64,000 bases of DNA from Kaistella chaponensis (GTDB taxonomy: Bacteria; Bacteroidota; Bacteroidia; Flavobacteriales; Weeksellaceae). Below the pieces are notes generated by a model, which was not told the origin of the DNA, did no database searches, and saw only the letters and a program-made list of their open reading frames with translations. Below, one piece after another: positions 1 through 8,097 of the stretch (positions within the stretch are counted from its first letter, which is position 1; the number at the start of each line of letters is the position of its first letter). The stretch is taken from assembly GCF_900156725.1 (NCBI RefSeq), contig NZ_FTOI01000004.1, positions 124,001 to 188,000 of the forward strand, in the 5' to 3' direction. Made by a program: the position numbers and the translations under genes.

Positions 1-1
1 A

Positions 2-178
2 CCAGATTGCGACGGTCAAGTTTTGGTTTACCACGATATGGTGGGAATGAATCAGGGTTTTTCGCCCAAATTTCTCAGAAGATATTTAGATCTATACACT
101 GAAATTACCGGTGCGGTTTCTCAGTTTGTGAAAGATGTAAAAGCTGTAGATTTCCCTAATGAAAAAGAAAGTTATTAA
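2..178 (+). CDS. panB: 3-methyl-2-oxobutanoate hydroxymethyltransferase, C-terminal part
   Basis: The window opens inside this gene; about 58 codons remain, ending at TAA 176-178. The residues read DCDGQVLVYHDMVGMNQGF and then a region with PKFLRRY, which is the conserved C-terminal part of PanB (the DGQVLV.HD..G segment). PanB moves a hydroxymethyl group from methylene-tetrahydrofolate to 2-oxoisovalerate, the first committed step of pantothenate and CoA synthesis in the cytosol. The next gene begins inside its last codons (20-nt overlap), so the two are probably cotranscribed. The N-terminal part lies outside the window. Confidence 0.85.
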   Translation, partial: PDCDGQVLVYHDMVGMNQGFSPKFLRRYLDLYTEITGAVSQFVKDVKAVDFPNEKESY

Positions 179-1007
179 GTTTTTCTATTTGCTGATTGGT
201 TTTTGTTTTTTTCAATCCTGTGTTTCTCGAAAAACGCAGTTTGGAACAAAGACAGAAATCCGTGATTCTAAGGATTCCGCTCAAAGTTTGGCTAAAATTT
301 CCTTGATTAAAAGTTTAGAATATTCCGAATTCAAGGAAGGTCAATTTAGCAATGAAAATGAATCTTTAAAATATCGCATTTTACGACCAGAAAAATTAGA
401 TTTAAATAAAAAATATCCGCTTATCGTAGTTTTTCACGGTTCTGGCGCAATAGGTTCCGACAACAGATCACAAATGGGAGTTTTGTCTAAAATGTGGCTG
501 CTTCCGGAAAATAGAAAGAAATTTCCTGCGTTTGTTATCGCTCCTCAATTTCCTGGTCGTTCTTCCAATTATCATCTCGATACAACACGTGGAGTTCAGG
601 TTTCCGAATCGAATGAATATCTTGATTTGCTTTTAAAATCCGTTGATTCATTGGCAAGTGCAGAAAATATCGATCGATCCCGAATTTATGTTATGGGATT
701 TTCGATGGGAGGTTCCACCACCACCAATGCGGTTTCTAAAAGACCTGATTTATTTGCCGCAGCGATTAATATTTCGGGAATTTCACAATTCAATAATAAT
801 GAAAACCTTCTAAAAACCCCAATTTGGATGGTTCACGGAAGTTTAGATGCCGATAATTATCCCCAAAGCAATTTGAAATTTTACGAAGAAATGAAAGACA
901 AAGGACAGGTTCTTTTTTGGGAATTTAAAGATAAATATCATAATAATATCATCTCTGCGAAACTCGTAGATGCACTACCAAAATGGCTTTTTAATCAAAA
1001 AAAATAA
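159..1007 (+). CDS. Alpha/beta-hydrolase-fold lipoprotein (esterase/peptidase-like)
   Basis: 282 aa. The N-terminus is a lipoprotein signal with the lipid-anchored Cys at residue 21 (FFQSC), so the protein should sit in the envelope. The hydrolase fold shows an oxyanion-type VFHGSG segment, the nucleophile elbow GFSMGG with Ser182, a probable acid Asp230 (GSLDADN) and a probable His261 (KYHNN), which gives a complete triad. It resembles the predicted-peptidase/PHB-depolymerase-like esterases (COG4099 type). The substrate cannot be read from the sequence. The start overlaps the end of panB by 20 nt, and the next gene follows after 3 nt, so these look like one transcript. Confidence 0.8.
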   Translation: MKKKVIKFFYLLIGFCFFQSCVSRKTQFGTKTEIRDSKDSAQSLAKISLIKSLEYSEFKEGQFSNENESLKYRILRPEKLDLNKKYPLIVVFHGSGAIGSDNRSQMGVLSKMWLLPENRKKFPAFVIAPQFPGRSSNYHLDTTRGVQVSESNEYLDLLLKSVDSLASAENIDRSRIYVMGFSMGGSTTTNAVSKRPDLFAAAINISGISQFNNNENLLKTPIWMVHGSLDADNYPQSNLKFYEEMKDKGQVLFWEFKDKYHNNIISAKLVDALPKWLFNQKK

Positions 1008-1010
1008 ACA

Positions 1011-1340
1011 ATGAATACCAATACCCAAACCATTCAAGGCATCCTTTCAATCGGCGCAATTTTGTGTCTCGTGGTAGGTTTTTTTAACCTTTTTTCTCCT
1101 GAAATCAATGATTTGCTTTACAACAAATTATTTTACATTTTAATCGGAGTAAGCTTCTTTTTTCAAGCGCCCACTTTAGGAAACAAAAATTTGTTATATC
1201 CAATGTATGCAGCGGCAGCTTTGTGCGTAATCGGTGCGTTTTTGCCAAAAGAGTCCCAATTTGGAATGATCAAAACTATTGGACTTTTTGCGGGTGTAAT
1301 TCTCTCTATTTTTAATAGACCGAAAGTTTCGCGACAATAA
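1011..1340 (+). CDS. Small integral membrane protein, unknown function
   Basis: 109 aa with about four hydrophobic stretches (roughly residues 10-28, 38-55, 62-78 and 84-102), short polar loops and a basic C-terminus (NRPKVSRQ), which suggests the C-terminus is cytoplasmic. I do not recognise a family. It starts 3 nt after the esterase-like lipoprotein and is likely cotranscribed with it. It faces a minus-strand gene across about 66 nt. Confidence 0.65.
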   Translation: MNTNTQTIQGILSIGAILCLVVGFFNLFSPEINDLLYNKLFYILIGVSFFFQAPTLGNKNLLYPMYAAAALCVIGAFLPKESQFGMIKTIGLFAGVILSIFNRPKVSRQ

Positions 1341-1406
1341 GATTACGGGGGATTTTTTTCGGTTGTCAAAAGTTTTCTTAGAAGTTTTTTGAGTTTTTAA
1401 GAAAGC

Positions 1407-1865
1407 CTAAAATTTTCCCGATTTCAAGATTTCTTCCAGATAACCGCTCAGTAAAACCCGTTCAGCTTTTGTTAGATTTGCTTTCGGGTGTTTCGCGATA
1501 TAAGCGGTCATCGGCATCGAGTAATCCTTCACCGATTTCGCGGAGTTTTCGAGCATATTTTTCTTCAGATCTTTATTGAAAGTTCCCCATTCCGAGAAAT
1601 TAAGATGTTTTCTGCCCTCATTGATGTGATTTTTTATCGACCAGGAAATGGGCGCTAAATACGCGTAATCTGGATATACAGTTTCGTTGCTGTGACAATC
1701 GTAACACCCTTTTTTTAAAATTTGCTGTACATTTCCCGGCGTCGCAAAAACATTCACGAAATTTACTTTTTCATCTACAGGTTTATTTACCCTGTTAACT
1801 GGAATGAATTGAATCAATGCAATTACAATCAGGAACCAGTAGAGAATATTTTTGAAAATTTTCAT
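1407..1865 (-). CDS. Haem-binding domain protein (Haem_bd family)
   Basis: 152 aa. An N-terminal membrane segment (about residues 7-22) is followed by a c-type haem attachment motif CYDCH (Cys54, Cys57, His58) and a W-S-x-x-x-H segment. This is the layout of the Bacteroidota Haem_bd family (PF14376), a short membrane-tethered monohaem protein facing the periplasm. Residues around 117-121 (SMPM) could supply the second haem ligand. Its ATG overlaps the stop of the upstream Ig-like lipoprotein gene by 4 nt, so translation is probably coupled. An electron-transfer or redox-sensing role is inference only. Confidence 0.8.
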   Translation of the reverse strand: MKIFKNILYWFLIVIALIQFIPVNRVNKPVDEKVNFVNVFATPGNVQQILKKGCYDCHSNETVYPDYAYLAPISWSIKNHINEGRKHLNFSEWGTFNKDLKKNMLENSAKSVKDYSMPMTAYIAKHPKANLTKAERVLLSGYLEEILKSGKF

Positions 1866-3553
1866 TCTTGTTTTTTAGGTGAATCGGTTTTTGTTGGACT
1901 AAGGATTTTCTCCTCGGAAATATTTTTTGTTGGGAGAATTTCTGTCGCTTGAAGATCCCAAGTTTCCCGAATTTCCCAAAGCGGTCGTATTTCTACTTTC
2001 TTCTCATACATAAACACGTCTTCTGCAATAATTGCATTTTTGAAATCTGCTGCATCCCAAATTCCATTTCCGTTGTTATCTACTAAAATTCTTGGTTGAT
2101 ATTTTTGAGGTCTTAAGGATTTGAAGATTATTTGCGGATCTTTACCATATTTGGAATAGATCACAGTACCATTTTCATTAACCAACTGAAACCAAAAGTT
2201 TTCGCGTGGCGCATTTTGTAGGGTTAAAAATAACGAACCATACTTTTCGGATTTATCAGTTTCAAAATCAAAACGTTTTGAGATCGTGGTGCTTTCAAAA
2301 AAGGAAGAAATAGTTCCTTTAGGTACGGTAAGCGAATATTTTTTTCCTTCTTTAAAGTTGCTTGTAATTTTAATTTGATACGGATTTTTCTCCCTTATTT
2401 TCGCGGTAAATTCCTGAGAAATGCTGTCTGAAACCAATGTCCATTTTTCGGGTTGTATTTTATCTACAAAATAATTCGAGGTGAGAACGAAATCCTCGTT
2501 CGGTGCTAATAAATTACCACTGTTATTCGTGACCGACATTTCATTTTTCTTGTTGTAGCGATAAAAAACAGAAACCGTATCTTTTTTTACGCCATCATCA
2601 TAGCTGAATTTTAAATTGTCGCTCGCATCGATTCCTAGATTTTGTTCCTTGGCATTGAACCAAATATTAATTGAATCTGATTTTGGCAAATGGGTGACTT
2701 TATAATTCTTAAGTTTTTCGCTGACCGAAAGCACTTTCACCACATCGGGATTTCCTTCGAAAGTCATCAAAATTCCGCCTGGAACTTCCTTCATTTCTTC
2801 ATATTTCAACGCTTTTTTGGAAGGGAACAAATTTATTTTTAAACCAGAAATACTTTTGTCTAAAACAATCTGATCTTTTAAAAAACCAACCTTTTCTTTC
2901 CCCGCATCGTAAACAGAATTCGAGTTGCTGTCTTCAAAAGCCAGAAGGCGATATTTGCCAGGAGATAGATAGTTCAGTTCAAAATAACCATCAGGATCTG
3001 CTTTGGTAATATAATAAGGTTTCTGACGATAATCCATGGAATCTTTAATCTGATAAAGACCCACTACAGAACTGATTTCCTCAGGTTTATTTTTTGTATC
3101 GGGAATTAAACTTTTTAACTCGCCACTTACGAACAAATTATCGATTTTATCACCGGTTGAAAAAGCGAAATTGTAATATTTCAGGGCATTGTTTTCGTTG
3201 TTGTCAACAATAGCATTTCCGAAATTAAAATTGTAAGTGGTATTTGCCTGCAAAGTATCGTCCCACTTGATGAGTAGATATTTGTTCGCCATTCCTGAAG
3301 GAAGAATTTTTTTCATTTTCTTCAATGGCGGCGAAATGATCAGTTGTTTATTGATGTCTTTCAAAGTGATGTATTCATCAAAATCAATTTGCAACTCTTT
3401 GATGTTTCTCGGAACATTCACTCTGGACGAGTCGATATTGCTTGAAACAACGATTGGCGCAATGGTGTCTTTTGCGCCGCCTACAGGTGAACCAACACGT
3501 GCACAGCAAACCATTAAAAAACTGAGGACTAAAAGAAAGAAAATTTTCTTCAT
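1862..3553 (-). CDS. Ig-like (SbsA type) domain lipoprotein
   Basis: 563 aa. The signal ends in a lipobox (LMVC, Cys16), so it is a membrane-anchored lipoprotein. Residues about 28-135 match the bacterial Ig-like SbsA_Ig domain (PF13205): the DTIAPIVVSS start, then VNVPRNIKELQIDFDEYI. The rest is beta-rich, with EF-hand-like DNNGNGIWDAADF near the C-terminus and DSNSNSVYDAGKE near residue 210; both are typical of carboxypeptidase-regulatory-like/SdrD-like beta repeats that end in calcium-type loops. Genes like this are widespread singletons in Flavobacteriia, with no known role. The 4-nt overlap with the haem-binding gene suggests a bicistronic unit. Confidence 0.75.
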   Translation of the reverse strand: MKKIFFLLVLSFLMVCCARVGSPVGGAKDTIAPIVVSSNIDSSRVNVPRNIKELQIDFDEYITLKDINKQLIISPPLKKMKKILPSGMANKYLLIKWDDTLQANTTYNFNFGNAIVDNNENNALKYYNFAFSTGDKIDNLFVSGELKSLIPDTKNKPEEISSVVGLYQIKDSMDYRQKPYYITKADPDGYFELNYLSPGKYRLLAFEDSNSNSVYDAGKEKVGFLKDQIVLDKSISGLKINLFPSKKALKYEEMKEVPGGILMTFEGNPDVVKVLSVSEKLKNYKVTHLPKSDSINIWFNAKEQNLGIDASDNLKFSYDDGVKKDTVSVFYRYNKKNEMSVTNNSGNLLAPNEDFVLTSNYFVDKIQPEKWTLVSDSISQEFTAKIREKNPYQIKITSNFKEGKKYSLTVPKGTISSFFESTTISKRFDFETDKSEKYGSLFLTLQNAPRENFWFQLVNENGTVIYSKYGKDPQIIFKSLRPQKYQPRILVDNNGNGIWDAADFKNAIIAEDVFMYEKKVEIRPLWEIRETWDLQATEILPTKNISEEKILSPTKTDSPKKQE

Positions 3554-3581
3554 TGAGGAATTTTAAACAAAATTAAGAAAA

Positions 3582-4862
3582 TTATTCGCTGTAAGGATCA
3601 CTGGATTCTTTGGCGCCTGTTTTTATGGGCGAGTTCAATAGACTGTCATTTTCATTCATGTCTTTTTGCAATTTAGCGGTTTCGTAGGGGAAATTTTCAA
3701 ATAATCCAGATAGCGCCAAAGCGGTATAAACCCTGCCTGAATATTTATTTCCGATTGCGATAATGGTAACATTTGATTTTAATAAATGTGCGAAAACCGA
3801 ATTTGTTCCATGCCACCATCCGTTGTGATAGGTGAGTTTTTCGCCATTGTCAAAAATTTTCATTCGGAATCCAATTCCGTAATTATTGACTCCTGGTTTT
3901 TCATTGCTGTACGGTTCAAAGATTTTTTCCTGTACATCGCTTCGTAGAAAATTTTTGGCGAACATGGCTTTTGAAAAATTAAGGAGATCGCGTGGTGTTG
4001 TATAAACATTTTTATCACCATAAATTAAGTCTAGCCGATCGTAAGGATATAGTTTTGGACCCCGTTGAAAGAAAGATTTAGCCGCGGTGAGCGTGTCTTT
4101 TTCTTCGAAAACGTAGGTGTTTTTCATCTTCAAAGGTCGAAAAACGATCTGTTTCATCGCCTCAGGAAAGGTAGTTTTTGTGACTTTTTCGATCAAAAGT
4201 GAAAGTAAAGCATAATTCGTATTGCAATACATAAAACCAGTGTTGGTTTCCCGTGCAAGTTCCGGTTTGTAGCGGATGAGCAGATTTAAAATATCTTGAT
4301 TATTAAGGTATTTCTTGTGATATTCTGCCGGTTCGGGTTTGATTTTTTCGATGAGATATTCATATTTTGGCAAACCACTTCTTTGAGACAAAAGTGTAAA
4401 AACAGTTACTTTTGGGTACGGAAATTTCGGAAAATATTTGGTTAATGGATCTTCCAGTTTTATTTTCCCGCTTTCAATCAATTTCATGGTTGCCATTGCA
4501 GTAAGCGTTTTAGAAACAGAAGCTACATGAAGTGCAACCGTATCATTGATGGGAACCTGATTGTTGTCTTGTGCAAAACCTCTGTAATTTTCGTACAGAA
4601 TTTTATCTCCTTTTGCAACTAAAAAGCCTCCCCACAAATCGCCTTTTTCCCAGATGTTTTTATAATACTGATCAATGGTAGCGACTATAGAATCTTGGTT
4701 ATCAAGCTGATTGTCTTTTTGCTTAAAAATATGATCGAGATCGATGTTGCTGTAGTTGGGTAGGGTAGTTTTGGGGTCTTCATTTTTATTGTTGTCTTTT
4801 TTGCAGGATAACAATATGAAGCCAAAAAATAAAATAAAAATGAGGCGCTGTACAAATTTCAT
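3582..4862 (-). CDS. Serine hydrolase, beta-lactamase/class C fold, lipoprotein
   Basis: 426 aa. A lipobox (LLSC, Cys20) shows it is a lipoprotein. The class C beta-lactamase-type motifs are all present: S-x-x-K at Ser115-Lys118 (SVSK), Y-x-N at Tyr212-Asn214 (YCN) and H-x-G at His346-Gly348 (in place of KTG). Proteins of this group (PF00144) are mostly D,D-peptidases or esterases rather than resistance enzymes; the true substrate is unknown. It lies 28 nt downstream of nothing on the same strand except the dehydrogenase, from which a weak hairpin separates it. Confidence 0.82.
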   Translation of the reverse strand: MKFVQRLIFILFFGFILLSCKKDNNKNEDPKTTLPNYSNIDLDHIFKQKDNQLDNQDSIVATIDQYYKNIWEKGDLWGGFLVAKGDKILYENYRGFAQDNNQVPINDTVALHVASVSKTLTAMATMKLIESGKIKLEDPLTKYFPKFPYPKVTVFTLLSQRSGLPKYEYLIEKIKPEPAEYHKKYLNNQDILNLLIRYKPELARETNTGFMYCNTNYALLSLLIEKVTKTTFPEAMKQIVFRPLKMKNTYVFEEKDTLTAAKSFFQRGPKLYPYDRLDLIYGDKNVYTTPRDLLNFSKAMFAKNFLRSDVQEKIFEPYSNEKPGVNNYGIGFRMKIFDNGEKLTYHNGWWHGTNSVFAHLLKSNVTIIAIGNKYSGRVYTALALSGLFENFPYETAKLQKDMNENDSLLNSPIKTGAKESSDPYSE

Positions 4863-4880
4863 TTAAAGGTTTTTGAACTG

Positions 4881-4906
4881 AAAAATCTCCGCAATATAAG
4901 AGATTT
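4881..4906 (-). terminator. Weak rho-independent terminator
   Basis: Stem AAATCTC/GAGATTT (4883-4889 with 4900-4906) followed on the minus strand by a short T run. It sits just after the 2-hydroxyacid dehydrogenase gene. The stem is AT-rich and short, so this is tentative. Confidence 0.4.
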
Positions 4907-4943
4907 AAGGAAGATTTTATAAGACCGCAATCATAAAGATTTG

Positions 4944-5879
4944 TTAAGACTTTGAAAAGTCTGATAAAATTTTATCCACGATAACTTGCGCCAGTTTTTC
5001 CTTGCTTTGTACTGTCCAACCAGCGATATGTGGGGTTAAGATTGCTTTTTCAGAATGCAAAAGGTATTGTAAATCTTCGTTCCCGGATTCTATATTTTCA
5101 AAAGATGCTTTTTCGTATTCCAAAACATCCAAAGCGGCACCTTTTATTTTACCTGATTTTATTGCTTTTACCAGATCTTGTGTTTTAACATTTTTTCCTC
5201 TCGCTGTATTAATGAAGTAGAAATCCTTTTTCATCTTTGAAATGAATTCTTCGTCAATTAAATAGTTCGTTTCAGCGGATAATGGTAGGTGTAAACTCAG
5301 AATATCTGCATCTCTGTACAATGTTTCCATGGTGGTCTGAGTTGCAAATTCATCGGAAAGGTTGGGAATAATGTCATGAAAAATAACAGATACGCCAAAA
5401 CCGGAAAGTCTTTTTGCAACCGCTTTTCCCATGTTTCCATAGCCTATAATTCCGAAAGTTTTGCCTAAAAGTTCGTCGCCACGGTTCTCTTCTCTCTTCC
5501 AGATTCCATTTTTTACTTCGGTGGAGGCAATAAAAAGTCGGTTCATTAATATAAGAAGCATTCCAACCACATGTTCCGCTACAGAATCGCGGTTTCCTTC
5601 CGGCGAACTGATTAATTTTATGCCCGATTTATGCGCAAATTCAACATCAATGTTTTCCATGCCTGCTCCGACTCTCGCAATGAATTTCAGATTTTTGGCG
5701 TGTTCAATGAAATTTTTATCAATGGGAATTCTGCTTCGGATAATAATGCCATCGTACGTTTCTATTTTCTTTAAAACTTCATCGTAAGTTGACGTGAAAT
5801 CTTCTTCCAACAGAAATCCTTTCGCCGATAGTTGTTCAGTAATTAAGGGATGGTTTTTATCGAGAAGGAGAATTTTCAT
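4944..5879 (-). CDS. NAD(P)-dependent D-2-hydroxyacid dehydrogenase
   Basis: 311 aa, cytosolic. The Rossmann motif G-x-G-x-x-G is at residues 146-151 (GYGNMG). The catalytic set of the D-2-hydroxyacid dehydrogenase family is in place: Arg227 (NTARG), Glu256 (DVLEYE) and His284 (TPHIAG). It looks most like the phosphoglycerate-dehydrogenase branch but has no C-terminal ACT or regulatory domain, so it is either a short SerA-type enzyme or a glyoxylate/hydroxypyruvate-type reductase. No serC or serB lies beside it in the window, so the substrate remains open. Confidence 0.82.
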   Translation of the reverse strand: MKILLLDKNHPLITEQLSAKGFLLEEDFTSTYDEVLKKIETYDGIIIRSRIPIDKNFIEHAKNLKFIARVGAGMENIDVEFAHKSGIKLISSPEGNRDSVAEHVVGMLLILMNRLFIASTEVKNGIWKREENRGDELLGKTFGIIGYGNMGKAVAKRLSGFGVSVIFHDIIPNLSDEFATQTTMETLYRDADILSLHLPLSAETNYLIDEEFISKMKKDFYFINTARGKNVKTQDLVKAIKSGKIKGAALDVLEYEKASFENIESGNEDLQYLLHSEKAILTPHIAGWTVQSKEKLAQVIVDKILSDFSKS

Positions 5880-5971
5880 ATGAATTAAATTCTAAAAGAA
5901 TGAGTACTAACAATTATTAAACACTATATTTTAGAGATTTAGACGATTGATTGTAAGTCTTTTATCTCTAC

Positions 5972-6487
5972 TTAACTGCCAAATAATTTCTTCAATTCTA
6001 CAGAATCTGCAGCGAGCATTCTACCAGAAAGGATTAAAGACAATTCTTTTCTACGCAAAGCAGCTTCAAAGCGTTTTTGTTCTTCTTCTGTTTCAGGTTC
6101 CATCTGCGGAATAGGAATCGGTCTATTAAATTCATCTACCGCAACGAACGTATAAATTCCTTCGTTGGTATGAATTTTTTTCTGATTGATAGGATCATCT
6201 AACCAAACATCAACATAAATTTCCATGGAGGTGGAGAATGCGCGTGAAACTTTACTTTCTAATACAACAATTCCTCCTTCTGGAATAGGAAAGTTAAATG
6301 ATACGTGATTTACAGAAGCGGTTACAACACGTCTTTCGCAGTGTCTTGCTGCAGAAATTGAAGCGCAACGATCCATTTTTGCAAGCAACTCGCCGCCAAA
6401 AAGATTTCGCAAAGAATTGGTTTCGTTTGGTAAAACGATATTGGTCATAACAGTTAACGATTCTGCGGCTTTTTTGCTTTTTTCCAT
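5972..6487 (-). CDS. Acyl-CoA thioesterase, hotdog fold
   Basis: 171 aa. The first part carries the YciA/BACH-type signature: NETNSLRNLFGGELLAKMD with the hotdog helix, then a strand with VTASVNHVSFNFP. It belongs to the acyl-CoA thioesterase II-like hotdog family (PF03061), which hydrolyses cytosolic acyl-CoA to free acid and CoA. Beyond the hotdog core there is a charged C-terminal helix (residues about 130-171). Its start lies 34 nt inside the end of the upstream HU-like membrane protein, in another frame, so the two are probably translated from one mRNA. Confidence 0.85.
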   Translation of the reverse strand: MEKSKKAAESLTVMTNIVLPNETNSLRNLFGGELLAKMDRCASISAARHCERRVVTASVNHVSFNFPIPEGGIVVLESKVSRAFSTSMEIYVDVWLDDPINQKKIHTNEGIYTFVAVDEFNRPIPIPQMEPETEEEQKRFEAALRRKELSLILSGRMLAADSVELKKLFGS

Positions 6488-7233
6488 TTAGAATTAATAT
6501 GTTTTTTGGAACTCCATTTTTTGGAGCTTGTTTTTTGTGGGATGATTGAAGATTTCAGCGTGTCGGTGAGTGATGAATCCAAATTGGGATTCAAAAAAGT
6601 GGCGGAGTCTATTTTAACGGAATCTTTTTTTAGTTTCTGAACCGTTTTTTTATTGAAGCCATCTTTAAAAGATTTCTTGCCAAAGATTTTCTCTGGTTGT
6701 GTAATCCCAAAATAAGTTAAGGCTAAAACACTAATCACCAAAGGAATAACCCAATATACGGACTTGCTGAAAGTGAATGATTTCTTTTCGGCGATGTTTG
6801 TTGATGGAGTGTTTTTGTTCGTAATCTCGGAAATCGTAATTTCTTCTAAACCATAGAAATCAGGGGAGAAATTTTCCGATCGTGTTCCCTTAAAATGGAT
6901 TTGATGATCGGCAAGAAAAAAAGTTCCGAGATTTTCTAGCAGAAGCTTTCCTTCTTTTTCTAAAGTTGAGTTCCAAGAAGTAACTCGTTTTCTGATTTCA
7001 ATTTCGGCTTCAAGCTCCGAAATATTTTTTTGAGCGGAAAGAAATGAAATGAATTCTATTTCTCTTTCACCGGATTTATTTTGGAATGCGACTTCTTTCC
7101 CAGGTGGTAAAATACTTTTGCCTGCTTCATCTACAACCGCATTGATATTTTTTAAGTAAAATATTCCGAAACCGGTAAGGGAAACGCTGCCGTGTTTCTG
7201 TAAAAATTCCAGAAGAAGTTGTGAGAAATTCAT
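6454..7233 (-). CDS. HU-like (CCDC81-type) domain membrane protein
   Basis: 259 aa. Residues about 1-55 and 60-130 look like the paired HU-like domains of the Bacteroidota HU-CCDC81 family: short helices, then GFGIFYLKN and LGTFFLADH, the glycine-turn and strand motifs found in HU arms. One membrane segment follows (about 159-176) and then a lysine/serine-rich tail of about 80 residues. Relatives often end with a SPOR domain that binds septal peptidoglycan; here I see none. The HU part should be cytoplasmic and the tail periplasmic. It overlaps the thioesterase gene by 34 nt. Function unknown; a tie between chromosome and envelope is speculation. Confidence 0.65.
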   Translation of the reverse strand: MNFSQLLLEFLQKHGSVSLTGFGIFYLKNINAVVDEAGKSILPPGKEVAFQNKSGEREIEFISFLSAQKNISELEAEIEIRKRVTSWNSTLEKEGKLLLENLGTFFLADHQIHFKGTRSENFSPDFYGLEEITISEITNKNTPSTNIAEKKSFTFSKSVYWVIPLVISVLALTYFGITQPEKIFGKKSFKDGFNKKTVQKLKKDSVKIDSATFLNPNLDSSLTDTLKSSIIPQKTSSKKWSSKKHINSKWKKAKKPQNR

Positions 7234-7269
7234 ATGGCCACAAATTTATGGTTTTTGTATGATTTAATC

Positions 7270-7299
7270 AAAAAAAAGACTGCCGTGAAAGCAGTCTTT
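7270..7299 (-). terminator. Rho-independent terminator
   Basis: Nine-bp stem AAAGACTGC/GCAGTCTTT (7275-7283 with 7291-7299), loop CGTGAAA, then a run of seven or more T on the minus strand. It ends the transcript of the small T9SS cargo gene. Confidence 0.85.
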
Positions 7300-7318
7300 A
7301 ATTTTAATTGATATCGAA

Positions 7319-7990
7319 TTATTTTGCAAATTTCACAACTTCACTTTCAGAGCCGTTGGTGATTTTCAATAAATAGATTCCGCTTTTATTAATATTCAAA
7401 TCGATTGCATTCCCGTTAGAATTTGCTTTCAAAGATCTTACTAATTTTCCTCCCATTTCATAAATTTCTAGAGATAAATTCCCTGCTAAAGCAGTGCGCA
7501 ATTGACCATTGATTATAGAGGATTTTGCTTTTACTGCTGAAGTAGAAACTCCTAAAGTAATGATTGTTGTTGGTCCATTTGCATAAAAATCGGTAGATTG
7601 CTTGGTTGCACCACTTTGCAAATCTTTAAAAACCATACCAATCTTATTCACTGTTGTTCCTACAGGAATTTTTACGTTGGTTTGTGTAAATGTTTTAGAA
7701 TTTAAATCGATAGTTCCCACATAAGCACCTGCAGTAGTGTCCCAATTCATGGTTACTGTAGAGTTGCTCCATGCATCTTCAAATGCAGTTCCGGCGGTAT
7801 TATCTGCAGCATTTACGAAACAGTGTACGTAAAATGTAGGTACTCCGAAACCTGGATCATAAAAACTATAATCGTTTGCAGCGCCATAAGTGATTTTAAA
7901 AACACCAGCACTAGTTATTTGTGTTTGCAACTGAGCTGTTGCAGTAGTTGTAATAAATAATGCTAATAATAAAGAATAGAATTTTTTCAT
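7319..7990 (-). CDS. Small T9SS type A sorting domain protein
   Basis: 223 aa. An N-terminal Sec signal peptide (residues 1-19, ending in TATA/QLQ) is followed by a beta-rich body of about 130 residues and a C-terminal type IX sorting domain (about 150-223). That domain shows the YEMGGKLVRS strand, GIYLLKI and a final basic VKFAK, the usual type A layout. The protein should therefore be secreted through the Por/T9SS outer-membrane channel. The body (short motifs such as YDPGFGVPTFYVH) does not match a family I recognise. A terminator follows directly, so it is monocistronic. Confidence 0.8.
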   Translation of the reverse strand: MKKFYSLLLALFITTTATAQLQTQITSAGVFKITYGAANDYSFYDPGFGVPTFYVHCFVNAADNTAGTAFEDAWSNSTVTMNWDTTAGAYVGTIDLNSKTFTQTNVKIPVGTTVNKIGMVFKDLQSGATKQSTDFYANGPTTIITLGVSTSAVKAKSSIINGQLRTALAGNLSLEIYEMGGKLVRSLKANSNGNAIDLNINKSGIYLLKITNGSESEVVKFAK

Positions 7991-8014
7991 AATGTTAGTT
8001 TTAAATTTAGGTTA

Positions 8015-8022
8015 CAAAAATA
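8015..8022 (-). promoter_or_regulatory. Bacteroidota -7 promoter box
   Basis: TATTTTTG on the minus strand matches TAnnTTTG, about 25 nt before the ATG of the small T9SS cargo gene. A second copy of the same box lies at 8038-8045. No good -33 box is visible at the usual distance. Confidence 0.4.
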
Positions 8023-8097
8023 ATTTATTTTATCATACAAAAATAATATTTCTATAAAATATTTTTCAATAACTCGCTATGAGACAATGATGTAGCG

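Noticed and set aside
3582-4862. Beta-lactamase resistance gene
   Set aside because: SxxK and YxN are present but the lipoprotein form and H-x-G third motif suit D,D-peptidase or esterase relatives better than a resistance enzyme.
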